From Verrucomicrobiota bacterium (GTDB lineage: Bacteria; Verrucomicrobiota; Verrucomicrobiia; Opitutales; Opitutaceae): a DNA stretch of 64,000 bases. The notes below the pieces were generated by a model. That model was not told the DNA's origin and ran no database searches. It saw nothing but the letters and a program-made list of their open reading frames with translations. Shown piece after piece: positions 61,009-64,000 of the stretch. Each line of letters starts with the position of its first letter. Position 1 is the stretch's first letter. The stretch spans positions 1 to 64,000 of the forward strand of contig JADKHC010000020.1 of assembly GCA_016721945.1 (NCBI GenBank). The letters run 5' to 3'. The position numbers and the translations under genes were made by a program.

Positions 61009-61032
61009 GCTACCTTGCTTTGTAAAGGTAGC
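61009..61032 (+). promoter_or_regulatory. Inverted repeat upstream of the PadR gene, candidate operator
   Basis: GCTACCTT (61009-61016) and AAGGTAGC (61025-61032) are perfect inverted arms with an 8-base spacer, 20 bases ahead of the PadR start codon. PadR regulators often bind such a palindrome over their own promoter. Confidence 0.55.
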
Positions 61033-61052
61033 TTTCACTAAATCCATTTTCG

Positions 61053-61376
61053 ATGAGCCTCGATGACAAATTCTCTGCCCTACGTAAGGGACTGCTGGAG
61101 TTTCTCCTGTTGAAAATCATCGCGGCCGACAAAGTTTACGTCGCCGACATCCTGCGCCAATTGAGCGACACCGAATTCGCCACACAGGAAGGCACGCTCT
61201 ACCCGCTCCTCAGCAAAATGCGCCGCGAAAGCCTGCTCGATTACGAGTGGCAGGAATCCGAGGCCGGCCCACCGCGAAAGTATTACAAACTCACCGCCAA
61301 AGGCCGCGATCAACTCCGTGAATTAACCGAATACTGGAACAAGATCCACAACACCGTCAAAGGGCTCGGCCCATGA
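61053..61376 (+). CDS. PadR-family transcriptional regulator
   Basis: A 107-residue winged-helix protein: LRKGLLEFLLLKIIAADKVYVADILRQLSDTEFATQEGTLYPLLSKMRRESLLDYEWQESEAGPPRKYYKLTAKGRDQLREL. The GTLYPLLxxMxxxGLL and GPPRKYYxLTxxG motifs are classic for PadR subfamily 2. A palindrome lies in its promoter. It is followed after 34 bases by a PspC-domain membrane-protein gene, a common pairing, which it should control. Confidence 0.96.
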   Translation: MSLDDKFSALRKGLLEFLLLKIIAADKVYVADILRQLSDTEFATQEGTLYPLLSKMRRESLLDYEWQESEAGPPRKYYKLTAKGRDQLRELTEYWNKIHNTVKGLGP

Positions 61377-61410
61377 TGCCCACTCATAACCAGTACCTAC
61401 TCCTACGTCC

Positions 61411-62589
61411 ATGAACAAAGTCATCTCCATCCATCTGCACGGCGTGGCCTTTCAACTTGAAGAAGGCGGCTACGATGCCCTGCGTGCCTACCTCGATAAC
61501 GCCGCCCGCCAGCTTGAGGGTAACCCCGACAAAGCCGAGATCCTCGCCGATATCGAACAAGCCATTGCCGACAAATTTACCGCCCGCCTCACCGCTGGTC
61601 GCAATGTCGTGCTCACAGCTGAGGTCGAAGCGGTCATAGCTGCGATCGGACCAGTAGAAAACAACTCGGGGACCGCCACCGACGACAAGGCCGGAGCAAA
61701 AAAGGAAACCGGTCCACAACCAACAAAACCCGACACAACACCTTCCGGCGCACCCAAACGCCTGTACCGCATCAAGGAAGGCGCCATGCTCACCGGCGTG
61801 TGCAACGGTCTAGCCACCTACTTCGGTGTCGATGTCACCCTGGTCCGCCTTGTTATGGCCATCCTAATCTTTTTCAGCGTCGGGCTATGCACCATAGCCT
61901 ATCTTGCTGCCAGCATCATTATTCCCGAGGCCAAAACCCCGGATGAGAAAGCTGCAGCAAGTGGCCCGACTCAAACCGCCCACGATTTCGTCCGCATGGC
62001 CCGCGAAGGTTATTACGAAGGCATGAAGGCTTTCCCCGACCGAGATGCACGCCGCGAATGGAAAAGAAAATTTCAGCGCGAGATGCGCGATTGGAAACAC
62101 AACTTTCGCTGGCAGATGAAAGCCAACTTCGGGCAACCCAGACCAGAACCCACTTTCACTCCCTGCCCTCCAGCAGCTGGTTCGTTTTTTGTTCTGCCAG
62201 TTTTATCCACCCTCAATGCTCTCACGATTTTTGCACTTTGGTTCGTAATTATTTCGCTGCTCGCCACCGGTTCCGTATTGGGATTTCCACTACCCGGCGG
62301 ACTTCCGGTATGGGCAGGCGTGATTCTGATAATCATTGCCCACGGCGTCGTCACCGCACCGATCAAAGCCCTGCGTCGCGCCTACTACTACCGCCTCCAA
62401 GGCCAGCCCTATTACTGGCACCCGTTTACCGAGTTCTGGCAGTTGCTAATCACGATAGGCGCCATCGCGCTCAGCGTTTGGCTGGCGGACCGTTTTATCC
62501 CAGGATTCCACCAAGTGCTGATGGATCTCCCGACGTTCCTGCACAACGCAGCGGAGGCAGTCCGGCAGTGGTGGCAGTCCCACGAGTAA
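61411..62589 (+). CDS. PspC-domain membrane protein
   Basis: A 392-residue product. Residues 1-85 form a soluble helical domain (ISIHLHGVAFQLEEGGYDALRAYLDNAARQLEGNPDKAEILADIEQAIADKFTARL) seen in other PspC proteins of this type. The PspC domain is at about 113-170 (KRLYRIKEGAMLTGVCNGLATYFGVDVTLVRLVMAILIFFSVGLCTIAYLAASIIIPE). A basic linker and three further TM segments follow. PspC proteins are part of envelope-stress responses. Cotranscribed with the PadR gene. Confidence 0.94.
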   Translation: MNKVISIHLHGVAFQLEEGGYDALRAYLDNAARQLEGNPDKAEILADIEQAIADKFTARLTAGRNVVLTAEVEAVIAAIGPVENNSGTATDDKAGAKKETGPQPTKPDTTPSGAPKRLYRIKEGAMLTGVCNGLATYFGVDVTLVRLVMAILIFFSVGLCTIAYLAASIIIPEAKTPDEKAAASGPTQTAHDFVRMAREGYYEGMKAFPDRDARREWKRKFQREMRDWKHNFRWQMKANFGQPRPEPTFTPCPPAAGSFFVLPVLSTLNALTIFALWFVIISLLATGSVLGFPLPGGLPVWAGVILIIIAHGVVTAPIKALRRAYYYRLQGQPYYWHPFTEFWQLLITIGAIALSVWLADRFIPGFHQVLMDLPTFLHNAAEAVRQWWQSHE

Positions 62590-62617
62590 ACAAACCCGAC
62601 AGAAACACGCGCTGGTT

Positions 62618-63700
62618 TTATCCACGCGCAATCAAGTGTACGCTCGGTGCCTTGATCAAAGCCATCACCTCACAGCCCGGCGCGAGATGGAGTTCAGCTA
62701 CGGCCTGACGTGTCAATAATGCCGTCAGTGCAAAACCACAGTCCAGCTCCACGCGCACAGTCGCACCTTCCGTGACCAGCGCGGTCACCTTACACGACAA
62801 ACAATTACGTGCGCTTACACCCGCAGCCGAACCAGCATTCACCAACAAAACATCTTCAGCCCTGATACTCACGAGCACATCTGTCGTTCCAGCCGGAAGT
62901 TGATCGCCTAGCCCAACCAAACGCGATTTACCGACCGACACAGCGACGAGCTCACCCTCACCGCCCAACACGCGACCGGGCACGACTGTCTCCACGCCAA
63001 CTATACGCGCCACCGCCGGACAGGACGGCCGACGAAACACTTCCTCAACCGGGCCGTGCTGCAACAGCCGTCCGTCCGCCAGCACCGCCATGTCGTCGCA
63101 CAATGCGAGCATCTCCTGCGGCACATGGCTCACGTAAAGCACCGGCACGCCAAACTCATCGCGCACCCGTTGCAGATACGGCAAGATCGCCGCCTTGCGC
63201 TCTGCATCGAGCGCCGCCAAAGGCTCATCTAGAAGCAAAAGCTTCGGCGCCGAAACCAGTGCTCGCGCAATCGCGACACGTTGCCGCTCTCCGCCTGAAA
63301 GTGTCGCCGGTCTGCGGTTGAGTAGCGCATCGATCCCTAGGAGTGTGCAGACGTTTTCACGACTAAAAATCTTGTCCACCGCGCGCCCACGACGCTCCGC
63401 AAAACGCAGATTCCCGTCAACGCTCAGATGCGGAAACAAAGCACCATCCTGCGGCACAAAGCCCACGCCACGCTCTTCCGGCAGCCGATGCACGCCGCGG
63501 GCAACATCCGTCAAAACATCTTCGCCGAGCTTCACGACACCTGCATCCGGACGACGCAAACCGGCGATAATCTCGACTACCGTGGACTTTCCCGAACCAG
63601 ACACTCCAAACAAACCCGTCACACGTCCGCCAAATTCGGCGTCAATCTGGAGCGAAAACGTTCCTGTGTTCAACCGCACCTCTTGCAGCAAAAGCTTCAT
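62618..63700 (-). CDS. modC: Molybdate ABC transporter ATP-binding protein
   Basis: A 360-residue ATPase: Walker A FGVSGSGKST, signature LSGGERQRVAIARALVSAPKLLLLDEPLAALD, and switch VLYVSHVPQEM. A C-terminal MOP/TOBE molybdate-binding domain (about residues 285-355: SARNCLSCKVTALVTEGATVRVELDCGFALTALLT) identifies ModC. The ATG at 63700 has GGAGGAAG eight bases upstream, so the in-frame ATG at 63724 is rejected. It overlaps the end of modB by 4 bases. It powers molybdate import. Confidence 0.95.
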   Translation of the reverse strand: MKLLLQEVRLNTGTFSLQIDAEFGGRVTGLFGVSGSGKSTVVEIIAGLRRPDAGVVKLGEDVLTDVARGVHRLPEERGVGFVPQDGALFPHLSVDGNLRFAERRGRAVDKIFSRENVCTLLGIDALLNRRPATLSGGERQRVAIARALVSAPKLLLLDEPLAALDAERKAAILPYLQRVRDEFGVPVLYVSHVPQEMLALCDDMAVLADGRLLQHGPVEEVFRRPSCPAVARIVGVETVVPGRVLGGEGELVAVSVGKSRLVGLGDQLPAGTTDVLVSIRAEDVLLVNAGSAAGVSARNCLSCKVTALVTEGATVRVELDCGFALTALLTRQAVAELHLAPGCEVMALIKAPSVHLIARG

Positions 63701-64000
63701 GGCGACTTCCTCCGCAAAAGCCATTCACTCAGTGCCACCGCGCCGAACGCGAGTGCGACCGAAACACTGAGCAAGCCCAAAGCCGCGTCGTCATTCCCTA
63801 GCTGAACCTCGTGATAGATACCAAGCGCCAGCGTGATCGTCTCGCCCGGGATCATGCCGGCGATCATCACCGTCGCACCGAATTCACCCAGCGCCCGGGC
63901 GAAAGCCAGCACGCAGCCCGCGAGCAAACCACGCTTCGCGAGCGGCAGCGAAATGGAGAAAAATACGCGCCACGGCCCCGCACCAAGCGTACGCGCCATA
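63697..64000 (-). CDS. modB: Molybdate ABC transporter permease, partial (C-terminal part)
   Basis: The frame is open to the window edge, giving the last 100 residues: ARTLGAGPWRVFFSISLPLAKRGLLAGCVLAFARALGEFGATVMIAGMIPGETITLALGIYHEVQLGND. The FARALGEFGAT motif is the conserved cytoplasmic loop of ModB permeases that docks ModC. Its stop overlaps the modC start by 4 bases. The N-terminal TM segments lie outside the window. Confidence 0.95.
   Translation of the reverse strand, partial: MARTLGAGPWRVFFSISLPLAKRGLLAGCVLAFARALGEFGATVMIAGMIPGETITLALGIYHEVQLGNDDAALGLLSVSVALAFGAVALSEWLLRRKSP

Overview
The window looks like a GC-rich Gram-negative chromosome, most likely from Verrucomicrobiota (Opitutaceae-like). 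I base this on protein style: several TonB-dependent receptors, an ABC-F protein, a fused Tgt, PhoH with a PIN domain, a VF530 protein, and large secreted proteins of unknown function. It also carries many short palindromic repeats of the TTAGCG and GTAGGGATGG types. I recognised no tRNA, rRNA, CRISPR array, phage or replication origin. The taxonomic call is inference.

Layout. 1-2541: an ABC-F ATPase (partial) and a hybrid histidine kinase with a pseudo-receiver. 2542-4911: repeat debris, an IS3-type relic and an AT-richer Eco29kI-like restriction-modification pair, beside pyrG (4980-6629). 6708-9603: two hypotheticals, a 173-bp TTAGCG element, a DUF6941-like protein and a PfkB-family kinase. 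9712-15905: a heavy-metal RND efflux operon (inner-membrane pump, adaptor, outer-membrane channel, cysteine-rich leader gene). 16407-18521: a secreted small protein and a chemoreceptor. 18649-21230: an ABC-2 exporter pair split by repeats. 21408-25956: an operon of TonB-dependent receptor, TPR protein, LytS-type kinase and LytTR regulator, with a matching direct repeat at its promoter.

26220-29830: an ECF-sigma envelope-stress module, with two promoters of identical spacing in front of a TG-rich secreted protein and a Spy/CpxP-like gene. 29904-32145: a frameshifted lipoprotein gene, a ferredoxin and repeat-rich DNA. 32146-35988: a Tat-exported metallo-beta-lactamase-fold protein, a hybrid kinase and a MEDS-domain protein. 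36312-39494: a coiled-coil membrane protein and a multi-TM partner. Then come def, a TTAGCG element nested in a hairpin repeat, and phoH. 42348-45261: four two-component genes, followed by a broken flavin-binding gene. 45683-46617: VF530 and HAD genes. 46741-48801: an ars cluster (arsR-arsC-acr3) with a palindromic operator.

48874-54139: metal-uptake genes (a ZnuD-like receptor with a His/Glu-rich loop, a small His/Cys membrane protein, an OprC-like copper receptor, a Cys-rich secreted protein). 54259-58467: two large secreted proteins of unknown role. 58666-60708: Tgt fused to an MnmC/MnmD-type methyltransferase domain, the most unusual protein here. 61053-64000: PadR-PspC and the start of a molybdate transporter (modC, modB partial). 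Metal handling recurs throughout: RND efflux, arsenic, zinc and copper uptake, and molybdate.
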